This document shows, piece by piece, positions 1 to 11,340 of a stretch of 37,169 nt of DNA. Position 1 is the first letter of the stretch; every line of letters begins with the position of its first letter. A program made the translations under genes and the position numbers. The notes under the pieces were generated by a model. It did not search any database, was not told the origin of the DNA, and saw nothing but the letters and a program-made list of their open reading frames with translations. Source of the DNA: Nemertoderma westbladi (lineage: Eukaryota > Xenacoelomorpha > Nemertodermatida > Nemertodermatidae); assembly GCA_032718475.1 (NCBI GenBank), contig JAUCBJ010005147.1, positions 1-37,169 of the forward strand, given 5' to 3'.

Positions 1-2430
1 TACATACACACCAGGACCGCAGATATTCGCTTTGACATAAAAAAAGGCCATATTATAAATTAACACGCACTTCCTCTAAATCACCTAAAATATTTTATAT
101 TTCCTATTGTCTCCAAACTCCACTAAAATAACGAACCCATCTAAACAATCACAAAATTTATAACAGCTCAAAGCGAATATCAAGTACTTCAGTTATTTTT
201 CATAAAATGTTATTTGATTGTTATTCCGTCCCGAATATATTAAATAAATTGCAACTGTTGGACGAAGATATTCATAAATAATGTAGGTTAAGTAAAAGGA
301 GCATACTGGTATTTTAGAGTAAGGACGTTTTGGCCCAAAGATTCCATTACTTCCTTAAAATAAGTCAGATATATTTTAGTCTATGCTCTACGCATTGTAA
401 TGTAGAAAATTATGCATCATCACCCTTAAATACTGTAGGACTACCGTTTAACCTCAAATCGTTGATACGTAGATTATCGACTTATTTACTTACGGTTATA
501 AAACCGTGCCAGTTTTCAATCTGTTGTTAGTGTTTGAATAAAGCGTTTCCACCCATATTGCAGCAGTTGGAGACGCGCACCAGTTATTCCGCGAGACTGC
601 GATTATGCAGTAGTTCCGTAAATCTGTAAAATGATCTGAGTTTGGATGCGAAATAACTGAGATATGAGTGTTCGAAAGTTGCATGTTGTAGGATCTCTAT
701 CCGAGGCTATTTAATTGCCAAACGTTCGATTTTAATGCTCTGCTGCTACTTCAAACCAAAACCCATAATATTATCATCATCCCAATACAGCCATACAATT
801 ACTCATTGCTATACAGCGCTCTAAGCGCAGTGTTCACACTTCCTTGAGATGGACAAAGAATATTTAATGCCCCAGAAACCTATATAGTTGCCAGTTCAAA
901 CTACTTGCACTTCTCCATATAAACACATTCTGCATTGAGTATCCTCTCCCTCCGGAGTAAGTTGTTATTATCACCGCGCCCATTATGATTCTAAGAACGT
1001 GTTTTTGTTGCAATAGCTCTGGCGCCCTATGAGTATTAGAGTATTGTATACCTACATTTACGTTTAAGTTATGTGCTGTATAGTAAGTAGTTGGTTTCAG
1101 GGCCTATTATGAAACTCGTTAATACTTTGCCTAGAGTTACAGCATAGCCCACTCAATGAATGAATAATTTGTTCGCATGTTTGCGTCGTAGTTGCAAAGC
1201 TCATGTGATTGGCAACACCTACGCCAGGAATCGGGGGCTACTTACATGTTCCAACCAGGACAAACTGACAGAGCACCGTTGCACAAGCACAAAAGAAACT
1301 TGGAAACTTAGCTAGCATAGCATAACACTGGTAAAGAACTCACTCATTCAGAACCCAGAAACCGTTATTAATTGTGTGTGAGCGGCTCTAGTTACAGGTG
1401 TATGCTAAATTAAACTAAGGCGCTGGGAGCCACATATTATAATGAGGCCTAGTCCACTATTGTCCAAACATCTCAATAGCGCCATAGGCAGTAACAGTGG
1501 TAGCCCTACTTCCATTGGCTAGCCCAACGGTACTGTGCCTGCAGTGAATAGAACGTAATTCCCAGTCATATATATTCTAAGTTGGGGGCCCTCTACTCTA
1601 ATTCTCCATGCGTCTGATATAACTCACGTGGTTTGGAACTTTAGTCATCATAGAAGTTAAACCCTGTTGGTATTCTGTTGTTAAAGTTTACAGCATTACA
1701 GCTAAATTATTTGCATTTATTTACAGAGCCTTTCGATTAGTTAGGTATAAATTTACATCACACACCCACTACTACTCTGAATTTAATAACATGAAACCAT
1801 ATGGTAGTAATTTGTTTTAGTGTAGTTGAAGAGATGAGATAGGCTTGGCTGACCTAAAACTAGGACATGTAGTTGTAATAAAGTTGGATGGGTTCTTTTC
1901 TTATCAATTAATAAGCGACAAAATAGCCCAGCTGACCTGCCCAGCTTGAAATAGTAGGATGAAGCCCAGTATTTATTGTAATATTGTACTCAGTTATATG
2001 GTTGGAAGTCCAGTAGTCCAGACAAGCTGTCCTCACAGAGGGGACTGTCTGCCTTGGGGTATGTGCAGTGTACACGTCTGAACATCATTTTATTGGCTAT
2101 CCAACTTTCACAGAAACTCCACACTGTGTTTATATCCAAGTTTTCCCTGTAAACTACTTCAGTTCATTAGGGTACTGCATCAGTTAGAGGTGTGTACACG
2201 TACAGCTGTTTGTTACTGTTTTTGTTTTATTTCTAATAGTTTAGTTCTGTAGTTACATAGTTATAGAGGGAGTGGGATTGGTTTTCCAGTTCTTCATTCA
2301 TATTTACTGATTTATGTAGCATATACCACGACCAGGAGTTCAGGAGCCTACATTACACTACATTAAACTAGGTGGTCGCTTTAATTTCATTACAGCATTA
2401 AGTACTTTACTTTCTTTACGTTTTACTGGG
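1..2430. other. Intergenic, no gene recognised
   Basis: AT-rich DNA without a convincing coding region. The short open frames near 330-690 lack family signatures and have ordinary composition. No RNA gene, SINE head or terminal inverted repeat was recognised here. Confidence 0.5.
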
Positions 2431-3380
2431 CTTTTCACTCACCCCCATCATGTGAAGAATACCAGGCAGACTTTTCGGTCGAAATTTTAATGAAATTATT
2501 TATTATATTATTATAATATTTATTTATATAAATTATTGTTAAAGTCAGATTCTATGCGCCATGGCAGGATGGTAGTGGAAGTTGGTAGAGCACTTTTGTT
2601 CAAACATTATTCAGTTTTATGATCAGGAAGGGAAGAGGAAGGAAGCATAGTAAATAACGGTACCCTGTGAAGGGATGGGGAGGGGGGGGGGGGGGGAGGT
2701 CTAAAAACTGTTTTGCTACCGGTACTTTAAATGATAAATAATATATTATTCAAAGCTGCAATGTGGTCGGTCTTATGAATATATTATATTCATTCACCTC
2801 CAACAAAAAGCCTTGTTTTGTTACACTGCTGAACGATATATTTAGGCCTAGTTAAATTAATTTAATGTTTTTGTTAGATACCGCTACCGGTAGTTAGCTT
2901 TTTCTATAGCAAGATACAGCTGGTATCTGTAGGGTGTAGCTGTATTTTTGATCGCACCAAATTATAAAACAGATTATTTGAAAAATAGTTCATTATCCGC
3001 AACAAATATTGTAACAATAATATATATATATATTCGCCCAAGTCAGCAAGTGAAGAACAGCCCTACCACAGCACCAGGTTTTCACTTTTCGCTCGAAATT
3101 TTATATATTAAGAATTTGTATTTTTTATCTTATCTCAGTATTTATTCCTGTATTCTAAAATAATCTTCTTATAGCCCAGCGCTTATTGCTATCTAATGAC
3201 CTGTACAAATTCTACTTCGTTTATTTTTGTGGTTAAATTCAGCCCTTCCATAAACCGTTTTTCCGTTAATCCGTTTTTCCGTTAATCCGTTTTTATTGAA
3301 CACCTGGTATACTTCACATGGGGGTAACTGCAAAGTAAAATATAAAGCAGAAAGTCTGGTATACTTCACATGGGCCGATA
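2425..3380. repeat. Imperfect inverted-repeat relic (MITE-like)
   Basis: A block near 2445-2475 (CCCCCATCATGTGAAG, then AATACCAGGCAGACTTT) recurs inverted at 3303-3325 and again at 3350-3378 as CTGGTATACTTCACATGGG. The two right-hand copies are direct repeats of each other about 53 bp apart. A G homopolymer (about 2681-2697) and a short tandem of CCGTTTTTCCGTTAAT near 3257-3295 lie inside. This resembles a decayed non-autonomous DNA transposon. No target-site duplication was found. Confidence 0.4.
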
Positions 3381-3748
3381 TTTGCAGTAAATATTGTTGT
3401 ACATTATATTAAGGTAGTTGGTAGTTGATAGACGTATATCAGTAACTATACTTAATGTAACTTAAGACGTATAGCAAGTCGTAAGTCGTATATAAGTCGT
3501 ATACTTAAGTCGTAATATACGGTACACGCGACTTGATATTCATTTACAGTACAGCTGATTGTTAATTATTTTTTATTTAAAGTACCGACCGACAGGCCTA
3601 TACTATAATACTGTAATATTAATAATTGATTATTTAAATTTAATGTTGTAGCCCTATTAGCCACAAGCATTCAAGGATTACGTTTACTGTGAATCTACTT
3701 AATAATTAATTATTAACATAACGTGCAGTGGGCACGGTGGAACTAGCA
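3381..3748 (+). promoter_or_regulatory. Upstream region of the forkhead gene
   Basis: About 370 bp of AT-rich DNA precede the first in-frame ATG at 3749. It holds short tandem 'AAGTCGTATA'-like repeats near 3470-3515. A possible splice acceptor (GTGCAG ending at 3728) could end a 5'-UTR intron. No clear TATA box or other defined promoter element was recognised. Confidence 0.3.
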
Positions 3749-5122
3749 ATGGATGCTAGAATGTACAGCGACGTTGGCCTTATGGACGCGACACAATACG
3801 GCACCACAGCCCCGCCTTCCATGGCTGGCCTCACTCAACAACAACAACAAGACTTATTGATATACGACACTCTAATGGCTAGGCAACAACAAATTGATGC
3901 CAATCAGGCCATGTACATGCACTACTACCAACAGGCGACGGGCTTCTACCCACCACCACCAGCGTCTGGTCTGCCACCAAATTCAGCAGGGTCACTACCG
4001 CAACAACAACAGCACCCGGCCGGGTCCCTTCAGCACCCTGCTGGGTCTGTACAGCACCCTACCGGCTCCCTACAGTACCCACCAGGTTCCCTTCCCCCGC
4101 TTCCACCAGGGTCACTCTCATCACTCCCACCAGGCTCCCTCCCCCCTCTCCCAGCGGGCTCCCTTACCTCTCTCCCACCCCACCACCCTTCCGCCCCTCT
4201 CTACGACACAAACTCACCCGTCTTTCTACCCCCCACTTCCATTCCCACCGGCCCCGAGGGCTCTATATACGGGACCCCCGCGTTGCCAAACAACCGTGTG
4301 ACCTCACAGCAATCACCCCCCGTCGGCTACTCCGTGATACCCTCCCAGTACTGCGACGTTCCCATGACAACCGATCCCCCGGCCACCGCAGACGGACTCC
4401 ACCTACTGGCCCAGACAGCGGCCTCCCAGAGCCGATCCGTTGTTACCATGGAGACAACAAGCACCCTGCTGCCTAGCAACCACCGACACACTCCCGAGAC
4501 GGCGGCGCCATCGCCCCCTAGCGGTACGAGTCTGAACAACCTGATTGTATCCGCAATACTGGCCACCCCGACCCGACAGATAACGCTGCCCGACCTGTAC
4601 CGCTGGATCGAGCGACAGCGCCCCGAGCTGCGATCCGGCCCGGACCGCAGCTGGAGGAACACAGTGAGGAGCAAGTTGTCCATGAACGAGTACTTCATAA
4701 AGGTGCGCAGACACCCCGGGGTCAAGGGTAACAGCTGGTCCATCCATCCCGCCTGTATAGACGACCTGGAGAGATTGAGTCCACGGTCTGCCAAGCTCAG
4801 GGTTCAGCAGTACGCCGCTAGGGGGTCTCCGAAAGGAGAGGCGATCGGGAAGATCGTGAAACCGAAAGATCGTAAGATCATGCGGCCGGAACAGACAGAC
4901 CACAAGATGATCAGATCGGAACCCGAAGACCTAAAGGTGGTGCGACCCGAGGATCATACGATGACGCGACTAGATCTAGAAGATCAGCAGACCATGGATG
5001 CCGGGGGTCCTGGACTCCCGCCCTCAGTTATAATGACCCCAGACTCGCTAACCAATGAAGCCTCAGGCACGGCGGACGCCAAGACCGGGAGTTCCCCTAT
5101 GCCATGGCGACCGTGGCTCTGA
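3749..5122 (+). CDS. Divergent forkhead (FOX) transcription factor, single exon
   Basis: Nuclear DNA-binding protein of 457 residues, read from the ATG at 3749 (G at -3 and G at +4); the open frame continues upstream only to non-ATG codons. The N-terminal half is low complexity: poly-Gln runs, then a Pro-rich stretch of repeated 'PGSL..LPP' units (about 4015-4175). The forkhead domain covers roughly residues 263-335. It starts NNLIVSAIL, has the helix-3 block WRNTVRSKLSMNEYF, and closes with GNSWSIHP. The C-terminus is charged, with repeated 'KIMRPE/KMIRSEPED' motifs. The canonical recognition motif RHNLS reads RSKLS, so the conserved DNA-contacting His is Ser. The subclass cannot be assigned. 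The coding region is GC-rich against AT-rich flanks and shows no intron. From 4245 to beyond the stop it is part of a tandem duplication. The stop is TGA at 5120. Confidence 0.85.
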   Translation: MDARMYSDVGLMDATQYGTTAPPSMAGLTQQQQQDLLIYDTLMARQQQIDANQAMYMHYYQQATGFYPPPPASGLPPNSAGSLPQQQQHPAGSLQHPAGSVQHPTGSLQYPPGSLPPLPPGSLSSLPPGSLPPLPAGSLTSLPPHHPSAPLYDTNSPVFLPPTSIPTGPEGSIYGTPALPNNRVTSQQSPPVGYSVIPSQYCDVPMTTDPPATADGLHLLAQTAASQSRSVVTMETTSTLLPSNHRHTPETAAPSPPSGTSLNNLIVSAILATPTRQITLPDLYRWIERQRPELRSGPDRSWRNTVRSKLSMNEYFIKVRRHPGVKGNSWSIHPACIDDLERLSPRSAKLRVQQYAARGSPKGEAIGKIVKPKDRKIMRPEQTDHKMIRSEPEDLKVVRPEDHTMTRLDLEDQQTMDAGGPGLPPSVIMTPDSLTNEASGTADAKTGSSPMPWRPWL

Positions 5123-6766
5123 CTGTTATACTATCCGCTTATAAAACTGCTGCATTCCACAATGACTCAATCAACTTCGTCACACGATCATTTAATCGGG
5201 GTCGCCACGGCCACACAAGTAGTCGCTATTCTCTAATATATAACTTAATCCCACTAAGTAATTAATGAATAGTAGTGAACCTAAATATAGGTGGCGAAAT
5301 ATTAAGTAATGGCATGAAATGAAACTCAGGCGTACGAGCTAGTAACATACACTTTACCTTGTTGGTATGTTAATGTAAACTTTCCAAGTCAAAGATAGTT
5401 GTAGCAGATTTTATTTTTTGGCTTTACTAATAATGCATGCAATAGTATCATATATCACTAAAGAGGCCTTTTTGTTTTTATATCAATCAATATATATTAG
5501 GTATACCACCGGCCCCGAGGGCTCTATATACGGGACCCCCGCGTTGCCAAACAACCGTGTGACCTCACAGCAATCACCCCCCGTCGGCTACTCCGTGATA
5601 CCCTCCCAGTACTGCGACGTTCCCATGACAACCGATCCCCCGGCCACCGCAGACGGACTCCACCTACTGGCCCAGACAGCGGCCTCCCAGAGCCGATCCG
5701 TTGTTACCATGGAGACAACAAGCACCCTGCTGCCTAGCAACCACCGACACACTCCCGAGACGGCGGCGCCATCGCCCCCTAGCGGTACGAGTCTGAACAA
5801 CCTGATTGTATCCGCAATACTGGCCACCCCGACCCGACAGATAACGCTGCCCGACCTGTACCGCTGGATCGAGCGACAGCGCCCCGAGCTGCGATCCGGC
5901 CCGGACCGCAGCTGGAGGAACACAGTGAGGAGCAAGTTGTCCATGAACGAGTACTTCATAAAGGTGCGCAGACACCCCGGGGTCAAGGGTAACAGCTGGT
6001 CCATCCATCCCGCCTGTATAGACGACCTGGAGAGATTGAGTCCACGGTCTGCCAAGCTCAGGGTTCAGCAGTACGCCGCTAGGGGGTCTCCGAAAGGAGA
6101 GGCGATCGGGAAGATCGTGAAACCGAAAGATCGTAAGATCATGCGGCCGGAACAGACAGACCACAAGATGATCAGATCGGAACCCGAAGACCTAAAGGTG
6201 GTGCGACCCGAGGATCATACGATGACGCGACTAGATCTAGAAGATCAGCAGACCATGGATGCCGGGGGTCCTGGACTCCCGCCCTCAGTTATAATGACCC
6301 CAGACTCGCTAACCAATGAAGCCTCAGGCACGGCGGACGCCAAGACCGGGAGTTCCCCTATGCCATGGCGACCGTGGCTCTGACTGTTATACTATCCGCT
6401 TATAAAACTGCTGCATTCCACAATGACTCAATCAACTTCGTCACACGATCATTTAATCGGGGTCGCCACGGCCACACAAGTAGTCGCTATTCTCTAATAT
6501 ATAACTTAATCCCACTAAGTAATTAATGAATAGTAGTGAACCTAAATATAGGTGGCGAAATATTAAGTAATGGCATGAAATGAAACTCAGGCGTACGAGC
6601 TAGTAACATACACTTTACCTTGTTGGTATGTTAATGTAAACTTTCCAAGTCAAAGATAGTTGTAGCAGATTTTATTTTTTGGCTTTACTAATAATGCATG
6701 CAATAGTATCATATATCACTAAAGAGGCCTTTTTGTTTTTATATCAATCAATATATATTAGGTATA
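4245..6766. repeat. Head-to-tail tandem duplication, two 1261-bp units
   Basis: Unit 1 is 4245-5505 and unit 2 is 5506-6766. By eye they match at a constant offset of 1261 and the encoded proteins are identical. The units abut directly (GGTATA then CCACCGG) with no filler and no obvious microhomology. Each unit holds the 3' two-thirds of the forkhead coding region and about 383 bp of 3' UTR. Such identity means a very recent duplication or an assembly artefact. Confidence 0.95.
5433..6383 (+). pseudogene. Partial second copy of the forkhead gene (forkhead domain and C-terminus)
   Basis: The second duplication unit encodes the forkhead domain and C-terminal tail, identical to the upstream gene, but lacks the Gln/Pro-rich N-terminus. 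An in-frame ATG at 5433 would add a new leader (MHAIVSYITKEAFLF...) translated from former 3' UTR, giving about 316 residues. No promoter was seen, so translation is unproven. If transcripts from the upstream promoter run to the AATAAA at 6920, this frame would be a second cistron behind the first stop. A sequence resembling a splice acceptor (ATATATTAG, ending 5500) sits just before the duplicated coding part and could let it act as an alternative 3' exon. It may also be an assembly artefact. Confidence 0.6.
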
Positions 6767-6919
6767 ATTTGAATTTGTATTGTTTTTTTTGTTGAATGCC
6801 TTGCTATATTTACTCTTACCTTTATTTGTCCGGAATAATACATTTCTATTCAATATAGTATGATATCAATTGTTTACACAAAACGTCACACTTTAAAAAT
6901 GGATTGGGGGGGGGGGTTA

Positions 6920-6925
6920 AATAAA
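6920..6925 (+). terminator. Polyadenylation signal AATAAA of the forkhead locus
   Basis: The first canonical AATAAA downstream of the forkhead coding region lies beyond the second duplication unit, just after a G tract. I saw no AATAAA in the 3' UTR of unit 1, only a TATAAA-like variant near 5140. Confidence 0.55.
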
Positions 6926-7855
6926 GTTAATTTATTCCATGTTTATCGAGAGACTGTCTGTCTATTTCATTTGTAAATACAAGTTAGGAGCTTACGTCAT
7001 TTTATAGAACAAGGTAATATGTATTATTATATGGCTTTACCCAAGTGAAGGGCCAAATATCCAGTAATTGTTCAATAGGGGGTAGGGATGGTCATCACCA
7101 TGTGAGACACCTGTGACATGAGAGGGGTAAACGTCAAGTGAAGTCACTGTATGGATATGGACATGGCTTTTATCGCGTGGCTGACCCAATGGACTGTAGT
7201 ATACAAGTCGGAGTTTCACTTATGGGGCATATTCCATAATACCATACCGGTATCTTTGCGGTATAATACATTCAATTCAGTTTAGATAAATGCAGTTGTA
7301 TACCTCTACTTTATATTTTGTGACGTGATGTTGCGGGGGGGGGGGGGGGGGGGTCTAACATTCGTGTCAAACTGTGACAGAGTGAGGGGGTGGTCAAATT
7401 TGGCCGAAAACACCAAGATGTCTTATGAATTAATAGCCGCTTCTCAAATTTTGAGAAAACTTAGAGAAACAATAATAAAAGCCAAAACAAATACTGTTAA
7501 TGATCCTGAAATCTAGCTATCAACATTAATTACAAAACCAATCCAAATTAAGTGTTACCGAAATAATTATATCATAATTAAATATTTCCCCAAAATACAA
7601 TGCTTATACTATAAAAAGTCAACACTATAAAAACCAATACATAAACTAGGGTATATTAACACTCTAAATGCGAGGCTTCGGATCAATTTTTCTATGCAAT
7701 ATTGCGGGAAACATCAGATTTATACTGCAAGTTTTCTTCGCACCTCAATAAAGAAAGTTTTCATATGAGATAGCAAATTGCTACTCACTTTCTTTCACAA
7801 TAGAAGGGAACTTGAATATAACTCAATTATAAACACATTTTTTTAAAATAATAAT
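6926..7855. other. Intergenic, G-tract, no gene
   Basis: No gene was recognised. It contains a G homopolymer of about 17 near 7335-7352 and AT-rich simple sequence. The open frame at 7325-7516 is mostly poly-Gly from the homopolymer and is not convincing. Confidence 0.5.
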
Positions 7856-8272
7856 AATTGAAGGGCTGAGCATAAAAAAAGTCATATGTGACATTTTCTT
7901 AGAATCAGAGTTATATTCACACAGAGGTCCTATGAGGCCTAACTTAACTTACCAATAAGGTTCTGAGATCATATGATCAACACTGCCTGATATCCTGGAG
8001 TAAAATAGTCAATCCTATGTACAGTAAAAATCGCATAGACATAAAAAAAGGTCTTATGTACAATACTACCTGATATATGCAAAACAATTTTGAAGTTTTT
8101 GAAAATATTTTTTTTGCAAGTAAAGATTTTGAAGTACATGTATTTGCATGCAAAAATACAGAATGCCAACATCAACTGTAATAATGTGTAGGTAAAAAAA
8201 AACGCCAAAGTGTGATTATCTCAGAATGACACTTTTGTCACATAGGACCTTTTTATGCTCAGCCCTTCAATT
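7856..8272. mobile_element. MITE-like element with ~38-bp terminal inverted repeats
   Basis: The left end AATTGAAGGGCTGAGCATAA is matched inverted at the right end (TTATGCTCAGCCCTTCAATT). Similarity continues for about 38 bp with a few mismatches (TCATATGTGACA against TCCTATGTGACA). The ~417-bp interior is AT-rich with no coding frame of note. No unambiguous target-site duplication is visible, so the superfamily is not assigned. Confidence 0.75.
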
Positions 8273-8489
8273 TATCGCTCCAAAATAATTTTTTGTAATA
8301 AAAAATATTTAATTTTGTAAAATAAAATCAGAGTTATCAAAAAAAAATTTGAACACAAAAAACAATGATGATTCAATACCGAATGAAAATGAAACAAAAA
8401 AATAGTTCTACCCTTGTGGCAAATCAGGTATCGAATCAAAATATCGACACATAATAGGGTTCTTCTACTTGAAGGTGTAAAGTAAAAAA

Positions 8490-8695
8490 AGAGTACATTT
8501 TATCCGGCCGTTAGACCGGGGATTACGCACAATACTGTATTTACAGTGCGGTATCATTTAACTACTATTTAAGGATGCAAGGCAGAGATGTGTACTGGCT
8601 GGTCCTTTTAAAGCATTAGTGCCCAAACGAAAACTGCCCTGGCCCATGTGAGGATCGAACCCACGACCTCCGGTCGGGACCAAGGTGAAGTAAAG
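8490..8695 (-). mobile_element. tRNA-derived SINE, reverse orientation, head partly deleted
   Basis: Read on the minus strand it has CACCTTGGT, a B-box GGTTCGATCCT, then GGGCAGTTTTCG and TGCCTTGCATCCTTAAAT. These blocks are shared in the same order with the SINE at 10946-11130. The D-arm/anticodon part of the head is missing, and an extra ~45 bp lies between CCTTAAAT and GGTCTAACGG. Confidence 0.7.
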
Positions 8696-9427
8696 TTCAT
8701 CTTTGAAAACATATTGGAGCTGATCGTGCACGTTTCCTGCTAACGAAAGATTGTGGAAGTAAGCGAGCTTAACATACAGACAACGCCGACCGTTGAATTA
8801 ATGTTTATCTGTTAGTCTATCTTATTCCAATATGTGGTGGGGAAAGACCAAACAGTGACATGTGTAAGGAATTATGTATTAAGGTGTGCCATTGAGGACC
8901 AGCCATTGCAAGATCTTGTGCTTTACACCAAAGATATGTCTCTCTGCATGTGATAGACCTCATGCAGAGAATAAAGATATAACAATAATAAGTATATAAT
9001 GAAAATTGAGAATTTAATACTTAATTATATATATTATTATTCGATAACATTATCAAACTCAGTTAAAAATAAACTGCACCAGAAAATAAGTAATTATAAT
9101 AGGGCCTAGTATTAAACCATAATAATTATAAGTATGAATTATTTACAATTTAATTAATCTGCTGTACATGTTTGTGGCGAGTTATCTGAATCGGGGCTGT
9201 CTAAAAATAGAAACGAAACTCAGTGAAATAGGTTTAAAATGTCGGACATGAAGAAGAATACAGTGCAAAATTAAATGAAAAACAAATTAAATAAGTTCGA
9301 AGTATATCTAAAAAAAATTATAAAAGAAATAATAATAAGTTCGAAGTAAACTCAAAAAAATTATAAAAGAAATAATAAAGAATTACAATTACAAAAATTA
9401 CATAACATAGGCCTAAATAATAAATAA
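8696..9427. other. Intergenic with a short LINE scrap
   Basis: No gene was recognised. Positions 8894-8927 (GAGGACCAGCCATTGCAAGA...) resemble the LINE C-terminal fragment at 27357-27390 and are probably another trace of that family. Near 9295-9370 a short AT-rich block (TAAGTTCGAAGTA...AAAAAAATTATAAAAG) is repeated in tandem. Confidence 0.4.
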
Positions 9428-11340
9428 TAGGGATGTCCCAGAATCGATATTTTGATTCCGGGCGGAACCGGAACCGGAATTCAACATGCCGGAATATTTC
9501 GGCCGGAACCGGAATTTTCTATAATTAGTGAAATACACTAAATGACCCATGAAACTTTATAATTTTTTGTGAAACAAATGAATTTTTTTATTTTCTACAG
9601 CTAAGTTTGATAATGAGATGAATCAGAACCTTGGGGGGAATTAAGGTGGGTGGAGTGGAGAATGGCCTGGGCCGTTATGGCCGTTTATGGGGACGGGATG
9701 GTACTTCGGCATTGAAAGACAGGGAATTCAATATAATTTTATTTCTAAAATCTAAACTTTGGCCAAAAGTTAGGTTTTTAGCATTTAGAATCATACCTAA
9801 TTAGTCATTCGGCGTCATTGGGTCCTTTGGTGCAATATCCTGGTGTCTTTAAGGGAAAGGAACATGTTACCGTGACATGTTATTCGAACCAAAACAATAA
9901 ACGAGGCCACTAGTACATGTTACAGTTTAATTATTGCTGGAAATAAATATATTTATATATGGTAAGAAATAGCTTTACTGTAAATATAATTAAAACTAGT
10001 ATATATAGCATCACCTACGACACAGGACTGAACTAACGACCACTCGCAGGACCTGTACGTATTGTAATAACGTTTATATTAGTTTTAGGTTAGAGTAGTA
10101 ATTGTAATTGTGTAATATTGTATTTGTAACCAAGTAACATAAATGACCCCCATGGAAATAAGCTACAAATCTTTAGGGGTCATCATATATGTTACGTTGG
10201 ACGAGATAATACCAATAATACCAATCATACCAATAATATTATCATATTATTTAATAATTCAAAATTCAGGGTAAAATAATATAAAATCAATGTAAAATAA
10301 TTTAAATCCCCTGTAATATAATGTAAAAAAATTAATGTAAATTAGTGTAAGATCAATCTAAAAAACGTCATTTTCGAAGCAAATTGGAAAAACCACTATT
10401 TAAGGCCCATGCTCCACTGGTAAGTCTTATAAAGTCTTAGTCAGAATAAATTATGGAACACATTGGTTTCAATGGGAGCGTCTCCACTGGTAAATCGTAA
10501 GTTACGACCTATGAGTCGAAAGTGATTATGTCCGATGTTCCATCTTTTGACACATGAATCATGTGTTATATCCGGCAAGAGGCCTGTGATTGGTTACTTT
10601 GGCTATAAATATGCAGTAAATGTGAGATGCATCTTATATTTTTTATCAAATGACTTAAGACTTGTGTTACCAATTGAGCAAGGAGGCATTCATTTTGACA
10701 TTCTGACCAGTGGCGCACGGGCCTAATGATGCATTTCATTAGTTAATGGAAATTAAGAGGGTTATTGTGATTTGTATATGCATACTACAATAGGTGGTGT
10801 AACAGATGGTGGGACCATTTTAGTTTGATTACCAGGTTAATTGTTTTTGGAAATGTGTTACATATACCCATCAAGACTGAATTCACTTTAATAAACTAAA
10901 CAGGGTGGCTGTGAATTGTCCCTCGTTAGATAGGTTAGTTAGATTCCACCTTGGTGTAGTGGCTGCATTGATTTCCAATCTATCTGGAGGTCGTGGGTTC
11001 GATCCCTGCATGTTGGCCACGGCAGTTTTCGATTCGGCACGAATGGTTTGAAGGGGCTAACCAGGGGGCATCTATGCCTTGCATCCTTAAATGTTAGCTC
11101 TAACGGTCGAAAAAAACTGGTTGAAAGGTATGTTAAACTAATTGGTAATAATATTTAAAAAATATATAAATGTTGATAATAATTTAACAAACTAATTGCA
11201 ACTATCAAACTAGTTAGGAACCTGATAATCCCGGTAAAATTCCGGCCGGAATTGACCCCATTACGGCAATTCCGGCCGGAACCGGAATCGGGCAAAAACC
11301 GCCGGAATTCCGGCCGGAACGGAATTCCCGGACATCCCTA
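9428..11340. mobile_element. Non-autonomous hAT element, 8-bp TSD
   Basis: The termini are TAGGGATGTCC at 9428 and GGACATCCCTA ending at 11340. They are flanked by an exact 8-bp direct repeat ATAAATAA (9420-9427 and 11341-11348). An 8-bp TSD with TAGGGATG-type ends is typical of hAT. The subterminal zones are dense in CCGGAATTCCGGCCGG-like palindromes. No transposase frame was recognised inside. A tRNA-derived SINE (about 10946-11130) is nested within. Confidence 0.88.
10946..11130 (+). mobile_element. tRNA-Gly-like SINE, forward
   Basis: The head carries an A-box TGGTGTAGTGG (10952-10962), an anticodon-loop-like TTTCCAA (reading TCC, as in tRNA-Gly) and a B-box GGTTCGATCCC (10996-11006). 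It is followed by a SINE body (GGCAGTTTTCG..., TGCCTTGCATCCTTAAATG...) shared with 8490-8695. It does not fold as a complete functional tRNA. It sits inside the hAT at 9428-11340 and therefore inserted later. Confidence 0.75.

Noticed and set aside
4327-4903. Minus-strand open frames of 155 and 166 codons, repeated at 5588-6164
   Set aside because: Antisense shadows of the GC-rich forkhead coding region, duplicated with it; no family signature.
7325-7516. Small plus-strand frame with poly-Gly
   Set aside because: Starts in a G homopolymer; no family signature.
8894-8927. Coding exon resembling EDQPLQDLVL
   Set aside because: Matches only a short piece of a LINE C-terminal block also seen at 27357; too short and out of context.
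10946-11010. Genuine tRNA-Gly gene
   Set aside because: Good A and B boxes, but stems are imperfect and a shared SINE body follows; a second copy lies at 8490-8695.
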